Under the pieces are notes generated by a model. The model worked only from the letters and a program-made list of their open reading frames with translations. It did not search any database and had not been told where the DNA came from. Shown in pieces: positions 24,597-35,982 of a DNA stretch of 64,000 nt; the first letter of the stretch is position 1; every line of letters begins with the position of its first letter. The translations under genes were made by a program, and so were the position numbers. Source of the DNA: Syngnathus acus (taxonomy: Eukaryota; Chordata; Actinopteri; Syngnathiformes; Syngnathidae). Where the stretch lies: contig NC_051094.1 in assembly GCF_901709675.1 (NCBI RefSeq), forward strand, positions 12,892,501 to 12,956,500, given 5' to 3'.

Positions 24597-25092
24597 CAAC
24601 TGCAAAGGACAGTCAGGACTGCCGAGATGATAATTGGCACCCCAGACCCACCAGCTCTCGAAGACTTGCACTCTGTAAGAACTAAGACAACGGCTATCAA
24701 AATTCTATTGGACATCCTGGTCACTACATTTTCCAGCTTCTTCCCTCAGATAGGTGCCATTGAACCTGCAAACTAAAAACAGCAGACATTCCAAAAGCTT
24801 CTTCCCTTTTCCCATTAACTTCTTAAACAACAGACTTATAATTCTCTTGTGAGTTTCCCAATTTTTGCCCATTATGCACATCTTTGGTGTGATATTATTA
24901 GTATGACCACACCACTGGACAATTATCTGCATTATTTGCACAATTGTATTAGCATTACCGTTCAATGCTCGCTGACTCTATTTATGTAAAAGTATATTTT
25001 TCATTTAGTGGTCTGTTTGCTGTTCAACTACCAGAGATACATTCCTTGCGTGTTTAATATAATTGGTCAATAAAGACGACTCTGATTCAGGT
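24597..25092 (+). pseudogene. LINE ORF2 C-terminus plus 3' UTR, 5'-truncated
   Basis: From 24597 the plus strand reads 'QLQRTVRTAEMIIG' and 'LEDLHS', matching the thumb region 'LQRxVxTAxxIIG...PxxEDL' of fish LINEs, and stops at 24774-24776. One base out of frame it resumes at 24778 with 'NSRHSKSFFPFPINFLNN' to a stop at 24850-24852, matching the final 'RxxRFxxSFFPxAIxLLN' block. A 3' UTR follows and ends near 25066-25090 with 'GGTCAATAAAGACGACTCTG', like other LINE 3' ends. One frameshift, one stop and the missing 5' part make it inactive. Confidence 0.75.
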
Positions 25093-27379
25093 GATGATAA
25101 TCTCATCTCAATTTACTCACAAAGTGACTTGGTGTGAAATCTGGGAGTTTTTTTGTTTTTTCTTTACATGAGGCTGCTACATATATTTACAGAAAGACAC
25201 AAGTTATTGTCTGAATGACAATGGATAAAAGCATAAGCTTATTGTTTTTTTTAACCAGGCCTCAATAGGTGGTTCAACAGTGAAAATGTGTGGGTATGTA
25301 ATCTGGTGTGGAACATTTGACTTTAATGCAGCCTTGCAGAGTTCATGTACGGTCATATTTTTCTAAACCGTAATTTTTTATAGTCTTGCGGAAGATTTTT
25401 GGTTGACGAACCTTATCATTTATTTCCCGTAGCCATGCTGTAGTTAGCAGACGATACTTAAGCTCAGTTGACCAAAATCCACAATTTTACACAATACTTG
25501 AAATGAAACATGGATTTTTGGCCTCGATCTGTTACATTCCGGGTGTGGACAAATTGCTGTATATGTTATCCAACTAAATGATTGATGTCAACAATGACTT
25601 GCTTTGGCATATTTGTAATTTCTTGACGAATTGTGTGCAGTGTGTAAAAGCCTGGTTTCTATATTTTGGTGTGTACTTGAAACAATTTTCTCATCTTCTT
25701 CAGATTCCCGCCCCTCAATCCAGAATCAACACGTTATGCTGTATTTTTCCAACCAATTTTGCATGCTAACTGTATTAACTGCATTAAATACTGTGACTAT
25801 GGGAACATATTGAACCCATACCATGGAGGAAGAACCAATGAAAAGGTGTTCTTGTACGCGAATATCATACAGCACGAGCATGACAGGCTTCCTCTTCTCA
25901 GTTTGCAGCACAGCTGAGACTAAGCTTTTGAAAGAGACTAGTGTTTGAATGGCTGCAATGTGGGGAGCTCTGAGTCTCTAGCTATGGATTAAGCTCAAAG
26001 CAAATAGTAGCATTGAAGAAAACTGAGGTAATCTCTTTCCTCTCCTCCATGGCTTGCTCTCCATACCTGTTCCCCTGTTTTTTTTTTTTTTTAATCTCCT
26101 TACTGAATTAGTTTTTACAAAGCTGTTCCGAAAAGGGTTCGAGTTGCAGTGGTTACCTTAACATGAGAATGATCTTGTGTCTGTTTCTCTTAAAGTCCAT
26201 TTGCCAAAAGATTGATGCACTATTCATGTAGCGATTGTCCTTTAAAAGTAACATCATGGAAGATTACAGCGTGTTTTTGATAAATATGGCAGATCTTGAA
26301 CAGAAGCCAGCAGACATGAACATCAAAGTACGGACAAGTAGCATTTGGAGATGTGCACTCCGCGACCCAACTCAGCGGTGTATCAGAACCTCTTCATCAT
26401 ACTCACTCACTAACTGTCAAATCCAGTTTAATCACCTACAGTGCTCGAGATGATTTACCCCACAGCGCTCTGTATTAGCATAAAAGTACTTTCGTTTTGC
26501 ATCTTGATGCGTTTCGTTCCTGTTCCTGTTTCACAGAAGATTCAAGCAAGTTCCCTCCTAGGAATCAGCATACTAACTGCCTAAATATTGCTTCTCTCCT
26601 TGTAGTACTGTGATGATCAAATAATAATTAAATTCACTGAAAACAATCTATTTCCTGTTGCTTGCAACTCTTTTAATGAGATGATTAACAGTAAAAGCGT
26701 TTGATGTGAACGCTTCATGATTCACAAGCCGCACAACTAATGATGACTCGGAAGCAGAGGTGGGAAGTGTAGCAACAAATTCAACTCGAGAGGACTGTTA
26801 TTTCAGAATAATCGGACTCAAGCAAAAGTCTTCCTCTTGAGTAAGATTAAATAAGTATTCTGTGAAAAAAAAAAACTAAAGTACTAACCGGTAGGTACCT
26901 TCAGATGTTTATTTTCATCAGAGCGAAAAATATAAATAAAATATTGATGTGTAAATTCACCCATTGTCTAACAATGACTAAACAAATGAAATCTTTAATG
27001 AAAAGTAACAATGGCATTTGTTATATTTCCATTCATCATCAAAGAAGGGGAACTTCTGTGGGATTCTTTTAAGTCAGAGTACTTCTTCAAATTGTCGGGT
27101 TGGATAATATGTTGACAGAAAAAATATCAAGGAGGCTACAGGGGAATTTATTCACTGAAATAAATTCAGCACCACATCAGGATTGTGGAAAATTCTGTAG
27201 CATAGACATTTGAGTGCCTCGAGTTAGACATGGAGCTTTTGTAAGATGACATTTCCCCTTTTAAAACAACACAGATGACAGTTCATTGTGAAACTGTTAC
27301 TCTTTGTGCACTTAAATGTAAACATGAACCTTATTTCAAGCCAGAAGTATTCTTCCTGAAAATAAGTCAGATGCTGGTG
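25093..27379. other. Gene-free stretch
   Basis: Short poly-T and poly-A runs and unique sequence. No exon, RNA gene or mobile element recognised. Confidence 0.5.
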
Positions 27380-27470
27380 CAGGAGTCTCCAACGTGGTTC
27401 CCCCAAGGACCACATGAGTAGCCTGTTTATAAAAAAAAAAAAAAAAAAAAAGCTACCAGTGATTTCTCAA
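27380..27470 (+). mobile_element. hAT-like terminal fragment with poly-A
   Basis: 'CAGGAGTCTCCAACGTGGTT' followed by 'GACCACATGAGTAGCC' resembles the start of a hAT MITE (CAGGGGTCTCCAACGTGGTG). A 21-base A run follows. No right end was found. Confidence 0.5.
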
Positions 27471-27871
27471 GAGTGTAGTAAAAGTGATCGTTTGAAAATA
27501 TAAACAAGGAGATTTATAGAAACAAAGTGGGATTAAAATGTTATTTCCTGATCAAGCATATCCTAATACAGTCCCTGACAAAAGGTCTGTCACTAGAAAC
27601 AAAAGCCTATATCCTGGATTTAAATGCATCCATTGCTTTTAGAAATGACTCATGAAAGCTGAAACTTTCCCAAACGAGGTGTAATGGATGAAAATAAATT
27701 TGCTTCACTGCAGAAATATTGATCATTTAATGAAAAACAGAAGTGTCAGATTTTGGCAAGACAAAGGTTTTGTGGCCTTGTCAAACAATGCACCCGTAGT
27801 TTACAGCCTCACCAGTGCTCACTAATTGATCGGTTAATTAGTGGGTGTGTATAAAAAAATAAAATAATAAC

Positions 27872-28098
27872 TGTCAGTTCGAATATTTTTTGTCTATTTG
27901 TGTCCTGTGATTGGATGGCAACCACTTAATTAATTAATTAGGGGTGTACAGTTCTTTCACCCAAAATCAAATGGGATAAGCTCAAGTGTCAGTTTGAATA
28001 TGTTTTTGTCTTTTTGTGCCCTGTGATTGGATGGCAACCACCTAATTAAATTAGGGGTGTACACTTCTTTCAACCAAAATTAAATGGGATGAGCTCTA
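27872..28098 (+). repeat. 115-bp tandem duplication of a SINE tail segment
   Basis: Two copies with a period of 115 bp (27872-27986, 27987-28098) share 'TGTCAGTTYGAATAT', 'CCTGTGATTGGATGGCAACC', 'TTAGGGGTGTACA' and 'AAATGGGATRAGCTC'. The blocks come from the SINE 3' region. Only copy 2 continues into the normal tail (AGCACACCTGCAACCCTAGT). Confidence 0.75.
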
Positions 28099-28118
28099 GC
28101 ACACCTGCAACCCTAGTG

Positions 28119-28206
28119 AGGACGGACGGGTGGACGGACGGACGGATGGATGGAAAGGATGGATGGATGGATAGACGGACGGACGGACGGATGGATGGAT
28201 GGATGG

Positions 28207-28242
<36 letters not shown>

Positions 28243-28283
28243 ATGGATGGATGGATGGATGGATGGACGGATGGACGGATGGA
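28119..28283. repeat. GGAC/GGAT minisatellite on a SINE tail
   Basis: About 165 bp of mixed GACG and GATG units directly following the SINE tail. The mix of GGAC and GGAT suggests older expansion than the pure tract at 14115. Confidence 0.9.
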
Positions 28284-28652
28284 AAATAAACTGTTCGACT
28301 AACTGTCACACTTCCCACATTTACCGCTTCATGCTCCCGGACGAGGTAAACAGAGCTAGGGACGAATAAGAGCATGAAGTAATTCTGTACAGGAAATGCA
28401 CTCAAACTAGTTTGAACGAGTCGATTGCACCCGACTCAAGCCCCATTTCCCGCTCCCCTTCATAAATGTTAACATTATTCCATAAAATGGAACAGAACTA
28501 AATAAATCATTCAGTCATTGATACATCAAACTTGCTTTAGCCTAACATTTGTGCACTACACTATATTTTTAAAAATGTTCCCATCACTTAAATTTTGATA
28601 CACGTTATACAGGTCAGCAAAATGTTTGATGGTATTAATTTACAATATACCC

Positions 28653-28729
28653 GATGACTGCTGGGATAGGCTCCAGCACGCCTGTGACCCCCGTGGGGAC
28701 AAGCGGTGTAGATAATGAATGGATGGATC
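28653..28729 (+). mobile_element. SINE 3' tail fragment
   Basis: 'GATGACTGCTGGGATAGGCT', 'CCAGCACGCCTGTGACC' and 'GGGGACAAGCGG' then GATG units: the end of the 14385-type SINE, with head and middle missing. Confidence 0.75.
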
Positions 28730-28999
28730 ACAAAGGTAACTAAACTGTTGCATTAGTGACTTAACACTGCAGAACTCTGTCCTGACACTGTCCCCTTCCC
28801 CCAACAAGTAAATAAATCTTATTCACATGGGAGGACAAAGTATCATGTTGACTTTTTTTCTTCCAGAAAACCAGACAATAAAATGCCACTTTTTGTTTTC
28901 GGCTGGGGAACCAGCTCCGAGGATAGGATAATAGCCAACCATTAAAAAGAGCTAGATAGGTTTGTGCGTGTGCGTGCAGGCGTGCCACCACTTCTGACA

Positions 29000-29365
29000 G
29001 TTTAAAATAGTGACATGTGAAATCTCGGGGGCGAGAATTCTCGATTATGTTGTTTTTAATTACGTTGTATTCAACGTCAGCAACCTTCTGGTAAACTGCA
29101 ATCCGTAAAAGTGCTGGAATTGTGGCTGGTTTCTGTTAAGATTGACTGTCTCTTCATTTTGGATGAAAGGATGCGATGGGAGGCGAGAGAGAGAGAGAGA
29201 GTGGGAGAGCGAGAGAGAGCGAGAGAGAGATTTTAATCACTCCTGTCGCTTTAAGGACTCTTATCAAACGCTTATTATGCGAATAGAGAGCAACGTGAGC
29301 CACTGAGCAACCAAGGGACGGACTGGAGTGGATTTGTGGGGGAAGCCAACATTATCCGAGCTGGA
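29000..29365 (+). promoter_or_regulatory. Probable promoter region of the AUTS2-family gene
   Basis: A GA-rich tract (29184-29230: GAGAGA with GTGGGAGAGC and GCGAGAGAGAGC variants) stands at the left edge of the CpG-rich block that runs to about 30360. No TATA box is obvious at a sensible place, as is common for broad CpG-type promoters of developmental regulators. The transcription start cannot be fixed from sequence; I infer it lies between about 29230 and 29365. Confidence 0.5.
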
Positions 29366-29419
29366 ATGGACCGCTACTCTGCCGTATGGAGTTTGATTTC
29401 ACACTGGACCGCTGTCTGA
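29366..29419 (+). other. uORF 1, 17 codons
   Basis: ATG at 29366, stop TGA at 29417-29419, peptide MDRYSAVWSLISHWTAV. It overlaps uORF 2 in another frame. Coding function of the peptide is not implied. Confidence 0.4.
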
Positions 29420-29493
29420 TTCGGACGCTTCGGATCGGTTCGGCTATATTGCGCACAAGTATCACGCAACACTTGAAGTACAGCGAGGATTAA
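29386..29493 (+). other. uORF 2, 35 codons
   Basis: ATG at 29386 with G at +4 but C at -3, stop TAA at 29491-29493. It overlaps uORF 1 (frame differs), a layout that can make leader scanning depend on initiation efficiency. Confidence 0.4.
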
Positions 29494-29606
29494 TATCTTC
29501 CAACTCAACACGCGGGGATTATTGAAGGACCACATCAGACCTCGGTTGACCACCAGGGGTTTGGTCTCGACCGGATAGTACCCCGAGCTCTTTTTGACAT
29601 TGAATC

Positions 29607-29753
29607 ATGGATCGGGGAGGTGGGGAAACAACAACGGCCAGAGACATGATTTCTCTGCACTGTTTGCGCCCTGCAGCGAGGTTCGGCGTTGGCGCTCTGT
29701 CAATGTTCCGATGCAACAAAAGTTACAAAGCGAGTCTAATTCGTGGATTTTGA
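29607..29753 (+). other. uORF 3, 48 codons, strong Kozak
   Basis: ATG at 29607 with A at -3 and G at +4, the best context among the upstream ATGs. It begins MDRGGGETTTARDM and stops at 29751-29753. It shares the frame of the main CDS but is closed well before it, so it is not an N-terminal extension. Confidence 0.45.
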
Positions 29754-29974
29754 ACTGGATCTGCCATTTTGCACCTGCTTTAGCAGATAGCGCCTCGACA
29801 CGGTGCAGATTCGTGACCAAAAGCGTGTGGCTTTTGCCTTCCCCTCCTCACGCTTATGTTTATACTTGCGCGTTTGCTTGTCGTAATGGAGATCGCCGAG
29901 GTTTTTTACCCAAGGTCATTGAGCGTCCAAGGCTTGAGTTACACACACGATCATTTATAGTCGTTGCAGCGTAG
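29711..29974 (+). other. uORF 4, 87 codons, weak Kozak
   Basis: ATG at 29711 with C at -3 and C at +4, stop at 29972-29974. The frame can be read open further upstream but only from a non-ATG codon, so the ATG at 29711 is the defensible start. It overlaps uORF 3 and uORF 5. I recognise no domain. Confidence 0.35.
29856..29960 (+). other. uORF 5, 34 codons
   Basis: ATG at 29856, stop TAG at 29958-29960, peptide starting MFILARLLVVMEIAE, mildly hydrophobic. It overlaps uORF 4 in another frame and ends 156 bases before the main start. Confidence 0.35.
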
Positions 29975-30116
29975 CCAAGGATCGTTCACTGTGTTTTGTT
30001 TGTGATTCCACGGCGCAGACAGACAGCGTCTCCCGTGGAGTTCTGTTTGCATTGGTTTTGACACTCCAAGACCCCCCCGCCCCCTTTTCCTCCGCCCCCC
30101 TTTCCCTCCTCTTAAC

Positions 30117-30404
30117 ATGGATGGGAAATTGAAGAAGGGTCGGAGATGCCGACCCAAGAGGGAAACGGGGAGAAGGTTGCGAGAGACGGGGAGCAAAGAC
30201 CCCCGCAGCCCCGATCCCAACTCCACGTACTCCGACAGGGAGGAACACAGCCCGAATAGGGACGCTAAAAGGGCGTCGCACCCCGCAGCGGCCGCCAGAT
30301 CACCGCGCACTCCCCGGCGGAAGAGACGGGAGTCCAGCTCACAGGAAGAAGATATCATTGATGGATTTGCTATCGCCAGTTTCATCAGTCTGGACAGTCT
30401 GGAG
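30117..30404 (+). CDS. fbrsl1: AUTS2-family protein, coding exon 1 (fbrsl1-like, partial)
   Basis: Residues 1-96 of a nuclear regulator, the rest lying beyond the window. AUTS2-family proteins (AUTS2, FBRSL1, FBRS; over 1000 residues in AUTS2) join non-canonical Polycomb PRC1 complexes and influence transcription in neural development. What is seen: a basic start ([10 protein letters not shown], residues 6-15), an acidic/Ser middle (31-48), an Ala run (57-60), a basic cluster RRKRR (67-71, NLS-like) and the family block [18 protein letters not shown] (72-89) ending SLDSLE. The ATG has A at -3 and G at +4. The exon ends at GAG|GTAAGC, phase 0, as I recall for the family. ESSSQEE and IASF fit FBRSL1; AUTS2 has ESTSAEE and MTSF. 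MDG at the start is AUTS2-like, so auts2 remains the alternative. The open frame past 30404 is intron. Confidence 0.8.
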
Positions 30405-30410
30405 GTAAGC
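30405..30410 (+). promoter_or_regulatory. Splice donor of exon 1
   Basis: GTAAGC follows GGAG, a close match to the donor consensus. It sits exactly after the conserved '...LE' residues, where the family's first intron interrupts in phase 0. This decides that the open frame running to 30575 is not coding beyond residue 96. Confidence 0.85.
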
Positions 30411-30638
30411 AGGATGCACATTATTCCCTCCTGTCTGCTCACAAAAAAGTACATTTTTCCTTTGGAGGTACAGTGGCTCTCCACTGAGGTATATTATTTT
30501 GCTAGACTAGGGAAGGCCAAACTTTTTCCACAGAGAGCCTTAGGAAAATGCAAAGAAAAGGATAGTCACTCTTAATCTGACAGGTGAGCCACGCCTTCAT
30601 CCATCAGCTGATAAAGACGCGTCACAATCACATCACTG

Positions 30639-30684
30639 ACACTCTGATGAAGGCGGAAGAACCCGCCGAAACATGTCAGGTAAA
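30639..30684 (+). other. Hammerhead-ribozyme-like motif
   Basis: CTGATGA (30644-30650) is followed by a 5-bp hairpin (GGCGG, loop, CCGCC) and then GAAAC, with the palindrome ACATGT and the cleavage-like triplet GTC (30675-30677). This is the core layout of a type I hammerhead with a tiny stem III, known from Penelope-like retroelements. Deviations are one extra A between CTGATGA and stem II and a bulged A in stem I (ACACT against AGGT). It may be a decayed ribozyme, part of a retroelement remnant at about 30574-30770, or chance. Confidence 0.35.
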
Positions 30685-30966
30685 TGAACCTAAAGAAAAT
30701 TGTTTGATATAGAAGAACCAGTGAAGTGATAGTCACTTCATCTTGTGTTGTGCAACACTCTAAAAGCATATTCTAAAATCCACCCAATATAGCCTACTTG
30801 CTATCAGTGACAATGCAAAGGTTATCATTAGGATTAGTGTCATACCTGAAGTTAATGTGCAAAAGTTGTGTGGAGCAGCATGGTGGCCAATGTTGAAGTT
30901 GGGTGTTCAAATTCAGGCTCTTGAAGCTTTCAAGTTTTTCTTGTGCTTGGGTGAGTTTTATTTAGG

Positions 30967-30970
<4 letters not shown>

Positions 30971-31060
<90 letters not shown>
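30971..31060. repeat. (CT)n microsatellite in intron 1
   Basis: About 90 bp of pure CT, then an AT/GATA-like stretch to about 31110. It lies 570 bp after the exon 1 donor. The pyrimidine strand is the sense strand of the gene. Confidence 0.97.
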
Positions 31061-31062
<2 letters not shown>

Positions 31063-31126
31063 TATTTTATAGATTATATATATATATATAGATAGATATA
31101 CATATATGTAGATACACACACACTTT

Positions 31127-31172
31127 ATTATGAGACTGCAAATGGTCCCTGGGCTAGACTTTGGACACCCTG
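31127..31172 (-). mobile_element. Possible hAT-like terminus
   Basis: 'GCTAGACTTTGGACACCCTG' is the inverse of CAGGGTGTCCAAAGTC, the end type seen also at 46217 and 58905. No partner end was identified. Confidence 0.4.
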
Positions 31173-34100
31173 ATCTAGAGAGATTCCTCTTAAAATTTAT
31201 TAGAGTATATTGGATAAAATTGTCTTTCCCCCTATCCATCCTTATGTCACAGTTGTCTCTGTTTTTTTTCAAAGTACAAGATTCTCAGAAAGTCATTTAT
31301 GGTGTATTTTTATTAACAGACATGTTTTGAGTTACGATGACTATGTGCTTACCGTTAGTCTTTAAATATGTCTTTTAATAAACGTATCAAGTGAATTTCA
31401 GTGCACCCTGCAGTTCAGTTTTTATGTATCAGTGTGAATGGTAGTTGAGTTTGGCTGCCACTGCACCAGTGAATTTTACAAGTTTGCTGCCTTGTGAATG
31501 AGACGTTTTGTACTGGCAGCACACGGGCCATTAAGGAAAACAAACAAGTGGTGTCGCTTCTCAAATGGCTTGGATAGTATTGTATCCATGTTCACTCAGA
31601 GCTGGAAATGCATTCCTGACATTTTGCTTGGTGTTGAACACCCTTTTGCAACAGTTAGTTGTGACGGGTTGATTGGCAGGTTACTGATAACTGCTTCTGC
31701 CATTACTTCTTCGTCTTTCTAAATGTTAGCAAAATGCTTTCAGGATTGAAAGACATTCTCCTGTGACATTCTCTTATTATCTCATTAAGTGGCAAATGAA
31801 AAATAAATCTTTAGTCCCAGTGGGATATCAGTCTTCCCGACAAGGCTGAAGTGTGCCTGTTTTGATTTTCCATGGCATTAAGGGTTGCCTCATTTGAGCT
31901 GAGTTTTTTTGGGCGGGATCTTTATAATAAAGACAGCATGTCCTTAGAGATCTATATTTTAAGATGATGACCTAATTTACAAGCCCAATGATGATACCAC
32001 AAGGCACCTAATTCCAGCAACTGCCACCCATGAAGGCTCAGCAAAAGAATTAATCAGTCATGTCTCTTTACTCCCACTTAGTTTGATATGGTTAATCGCA
32101 GGGTTGCTGCAGAATAAGCTCAGGAGTGCACCACCAGAAAAAAAACTGATCAGTAGAATTTACTTGATGATGATCATCAGCTGGCCATCTGTGAACAAGT
32201 TTAACCTGCTCAGGTCACGGGTAATTCAATTGTTTCTGCATTTAACTGAACCATTCCACTATGCTTGGAGTGGCATAAAGGGAGTGAAGTGAAAGTGCTT
32301 GAACTCTAACCACCAACAACTACTGCGGCACTTTTGAAGTCCTGCAAGAAAGCATCTACTCTACATCAAATATATTACACCTCATTAAATCTGAGCGTGC
32401 GATTACCATTAAGCAGGATGAGCTTACTATTTAGTGTCACGCATGTCATAGCCGTGCTTACATTGTGACATGTTTATGAAGATGTGTGAAGATTCCCTCG
32501 TGTGCCATATCTGTGATTATTTCTGCCCTCTTGAGCTTCTCACAGCTGCTGTGTACTTTGAGGATGTCAGAGCAGCTAAGTGCTTTTTACTGGCTTCTCC
32601 TCTGCTCTATGCGATTGATTTCTAGGATTCTATAGTTTTATATTCACATTTGCCATTCTAGTTCAGCTTGTCTTAAATCAAACTGTGTATTATTTTGGCT
32701 GTACTATTATTATTATTCCACGATTCCTGGGAAATAACATTGGGATAATTTATTCTCACTGAACTGCCTAATGCATATTGAATGAGAACAGAAATCAGTG
32801 CACTCTCCAAACAAGCTTTCATTTCAAGGCTAAGTAAATGAAGCAAGATATGGCTGGCTACTTGTGGGTAATTGTTCTGATTTTTATACGAACAGCTCTG
32901 GTTTATTAAACGATGTAAGTGGACTCGGAGCTGTGATTTTTGCTTTTCCCTGATTTCCTCTGAAACAACTTATTATAATATCTATGCTTTAATAAACAGC
33001 AATCATTATTTGTTTACAGCAATATTGTTAGCGGATGCACTTTAAATGTGTTGATCATTAAATGTATGTTGAGCTCGCTTTCACCTTCAAAGTAGATGCC
33101 CGAAATGAGTGCGTGACCTACGCTACCGGTGCTAATTGCTCATCAGGCTGCCACTTGCAGCATTTTAGCATGGAACAGTGCTGACCTATTGCATCATGCG
33201 CCGAAAAACTTGCCCTCACCAGTGTTAAGAGTATGTGGTTCCTTTTGACCCAGTCAAGGTGATTGACGGCCAGCATGATTGTGTTAGTGTAAGACTTCTG
33301 TCCCATTAGCATTCTGGAGCATTTATTGAGGCATGGCATAAATATTTCCGCTAATTTCCTTTTTAAAGCACCTCAGTTTAACCTGTTTCATGTTCTTGTT
33401 AAGGCCATCATCACCTCATTGTTCTGTTTTAGCCTGGGACCCGGGCAGAATTGTTACCGAACGTTCAGTAATGTAATGCCGTTGCCCCACCCCCCTTTCT
33501 TATTGCACTCTATGCTGTTTAAAAACTGATAGGTTCCAGCTCCCGAGATGCTGGCTTAGACTCGAGCATGGCCTGCCTTGATCTTGTATCCCAATTCATG
33601 ACATCTGAAAGCCATTTTCCGTCATGCCTACAAAGCCATTTTCCGCTATGCCTACATATATTAAGGCCATGTTTATATTTCTGCAAATTCTGTTAACCTG
33701 GAAAAAATGATGATACAAAAACTGTCATGATTTGACATTGAATTGAATTGAAGAATCTGCTCTCTTTGAGACTGTGATGTTTCAATCTGTGTTCCCTCTT
33801 AACAAACTCAAATAATTGTGCCATTACCTGTGCTGAGGAAGTTTTCCAAATGCTGAGCAGTTAATTCCCATGGATAGATGAATTTCACCCGAAAGCAGTG
33901 TTCTGAAACAATTACTCTCTGCTTCTGCTGCTTTGCTGTTGGTATTGAACAAGTGAGTAGATGATAAATAATGTCACGGCATTAAAGATTTTTGATTTGC
34001 TCTGTTTGCTCTCTGAGTAATGTTGGAGTCACTAATCCCCTCTCGTTAATCCCAAATCCCGCTGTCCATCTGCTTTCAACATAAATTTATAGTGTAGATT

Positions 34101-35982
34101 ATTTTGTGTGTTTTTTTTTTTGTTCTGCAGAATAAATGGTTAAACCCACTCTAATGAGGTTTTAGGTTTATTTAATTGCATTTGAGTAGTGGTGTCAAGG
34201 TAAGACTTCTGAGAGTGAGGCAGACCATTTTATTATAGTGTCATTTCTTTTTTTGCTCGAAAACCTGTCCTTTTATAAACCTTCCTTTTTATTACTTCCG
34301 ATAAGAGTAGTTAAATGGGATTGCTCTTTTTTCCTTAAGGTTCTGTTTTACACAGATCATCCATTGTTGGCCACAATGCAGCTCTATAGAGTATCATGGG
34401 CAAATTAAGTTTTCTGCCCACAGGGATCTTGACAGTAATGGTTAGGAAAGCTGAGAATTGCTGCTTCACTTTCTGCAGCCATAGTTTCCCATCTGGTCCT
34501 CGAATTTAAGCTAGCAGCATTGCAGTTATAATTGTTTGTCTTTGAATGTAATTAGGACTGCCACTATTCAATATTTTATTCCAGACATTACTGGTAGTCA
34601 TGATATGGGGGACATAATAACTTTGACCACCGGTAAATTGGACTCATTCAAAGCACTATGACAAATGCTGGGTGGTGGAATAGGCATGCGATGGAAAAAA
34701 GTGCCAAAATAAATAGAAACGTAATGAGGTGCATTAAATTTCACAATTTATAAAACAATCTGTTTTTATTTATACTCTTCATATAACTTATAATTTTCAG
34801 TAGTACATGACATTAATTTAATTGGTGGCAAAAATCTCATAAGCCCACAGCAGCATTAGAATTCTTTATATTTGTGTACACTGTTACAAATCTATTGTAT
34901 TTAAAAGCCTATTGCATTGAGTGACAAACACTTGCGAGTGTTTGCAAATGTTGCATTCTCGTCTGGGTTTGTTCAAGGTCGCAAACGCTCGGCAAACAGT
35001 TGCCAGACGTTCGCAGACAATACAATACATCATTACTCTTTGTAATTTTCTCAACACTGCATCGCGCAGCATTATCTGACCTACGTTTAGTAACAGAGGA
35101 GGTTGGACTGCTTGCTGAATAAATAAATCAAGTCAATGAGTTTACCAACTTGATGTAATGCGTGCTTCCTTAGGCTTGAATGTTTAAATAGGATGTTTTT
35201 TTATGCATGCCATGATCTTCCATGCACTACAGTGCAGATAAATGGTGTACTGTACTTGCACTCCAAGCTACGTACGTGAGTCACTGTTGATGTTCATGAT
35301 CAGGCAGCACATTAGTGCCACCAGTCTTGTTTGATGTTGTCACTTTTCCCATTGGTGATAACGTTGATAAACAACTGGGCTTTAATTAAACAGGTAACCC
35401 CCCCAGATGCTCTTTTTCATTGGGTCAGAAAGTAGAAAGTGCTAGTGGGATGTCCCCCAGCTGTCGCGTATATTAGCCGACAATCTTGCTGATAAATGCG
35501 CCATCATATACACAGGATTTTTTGTGTAACAGCGCTCAGCCATTAAACATTCCAGTACCTTATAGATGCTCAACAGGAGTTTAATCACATGCACGACCGC
35601 TTGCGCTACATTTGTGTGCAGTTCAGAGGTAGTGTAATTGCATTCATTTATATTGATTGTTTCCAAAACTGTGATCAGTCATTACAGTATGTAAGAGTAC
35701 CCTCAAACTCATTTGGTTATGTCTTGGCAAAAAAATAAAAACCCTAAAGTCCCTATGGTACTTTTTAATGTGTTTAATTAATCAATATTTTTTGTTCAAT
35801 AAATACAGAGCCTGGAGTGTCTCTGGAAGTTAACCAGTAAATACATGTTGAAGTATTTCATAAAAACAACTTTCAAAACATTTAAAATCAATCATAAGGT
35901 GAAAGCACATTAAATGGGCAACGTGAAAAGATGATATTGCCCAGAGGCTGATGACATCATAATATGTTAATTTGTGTGTGTG
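31173..35982. other. Intron 1 stretch without recognised features
   Basis: Unique AT-rich sequence. A short direct repeat 'AAGCCATTTTCCG' lies at 33600-33655. No exon with acceptor and donor matching the family's exon 2 (expected to start with K-D-hydrophobic-A-L-K-P) was seen. Confidence 0.5.

Larger units (their letters stand above)
29366..30116 (+). other. Probable 5' leader of the AUTS2-family mRNA, uORF-rich
   Basis: No splice signal is needed to join this CpG-rich stretch to the coding start, so it is likely a continuous leader. It holds at least five ATG-started upstream ORFs (listed separately). The last 45 bases before the start are a C/T-rich tract (30070-30113). If transcribed as one piece, a leader with this many upstream ATGs should strongly limit initiation at 30117. 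An alternative is that transcription starts further right, past most uORFs. Confidence 0.5.

Noticed and set aside
28070-28405. Ser-Ile-His-Pro repeat protein on the minus strand
   Set aside because: Translation of the GGAY minisatellite.
29594-29974. 126-codon frame in the leader
   Set aside because: Its first codon is TTG; only the part from the ATG at 29711 is defensible, listed as uORF 4.
30070-30116. Possible 3' splice acceptor just before the ATG (C/T-rich tract)
   Set aside because: The tract ends in TTAAC without AG at the junction, so no acceptor.
29951-30484. 177-codon minus-strand frame opposite exon 1
   Set aside because: GC-rich shadow of the AUTS2-family exon; no domain, and the plus strand has the recognisable protein and a splice donor.
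30405-30575. Continuation of the exon 1 frame to 30575
   Set aside because: The donor GTAAGC at 30405 lies exactly at the family's exon boundary, and the residues after it have no similarity I recognise.
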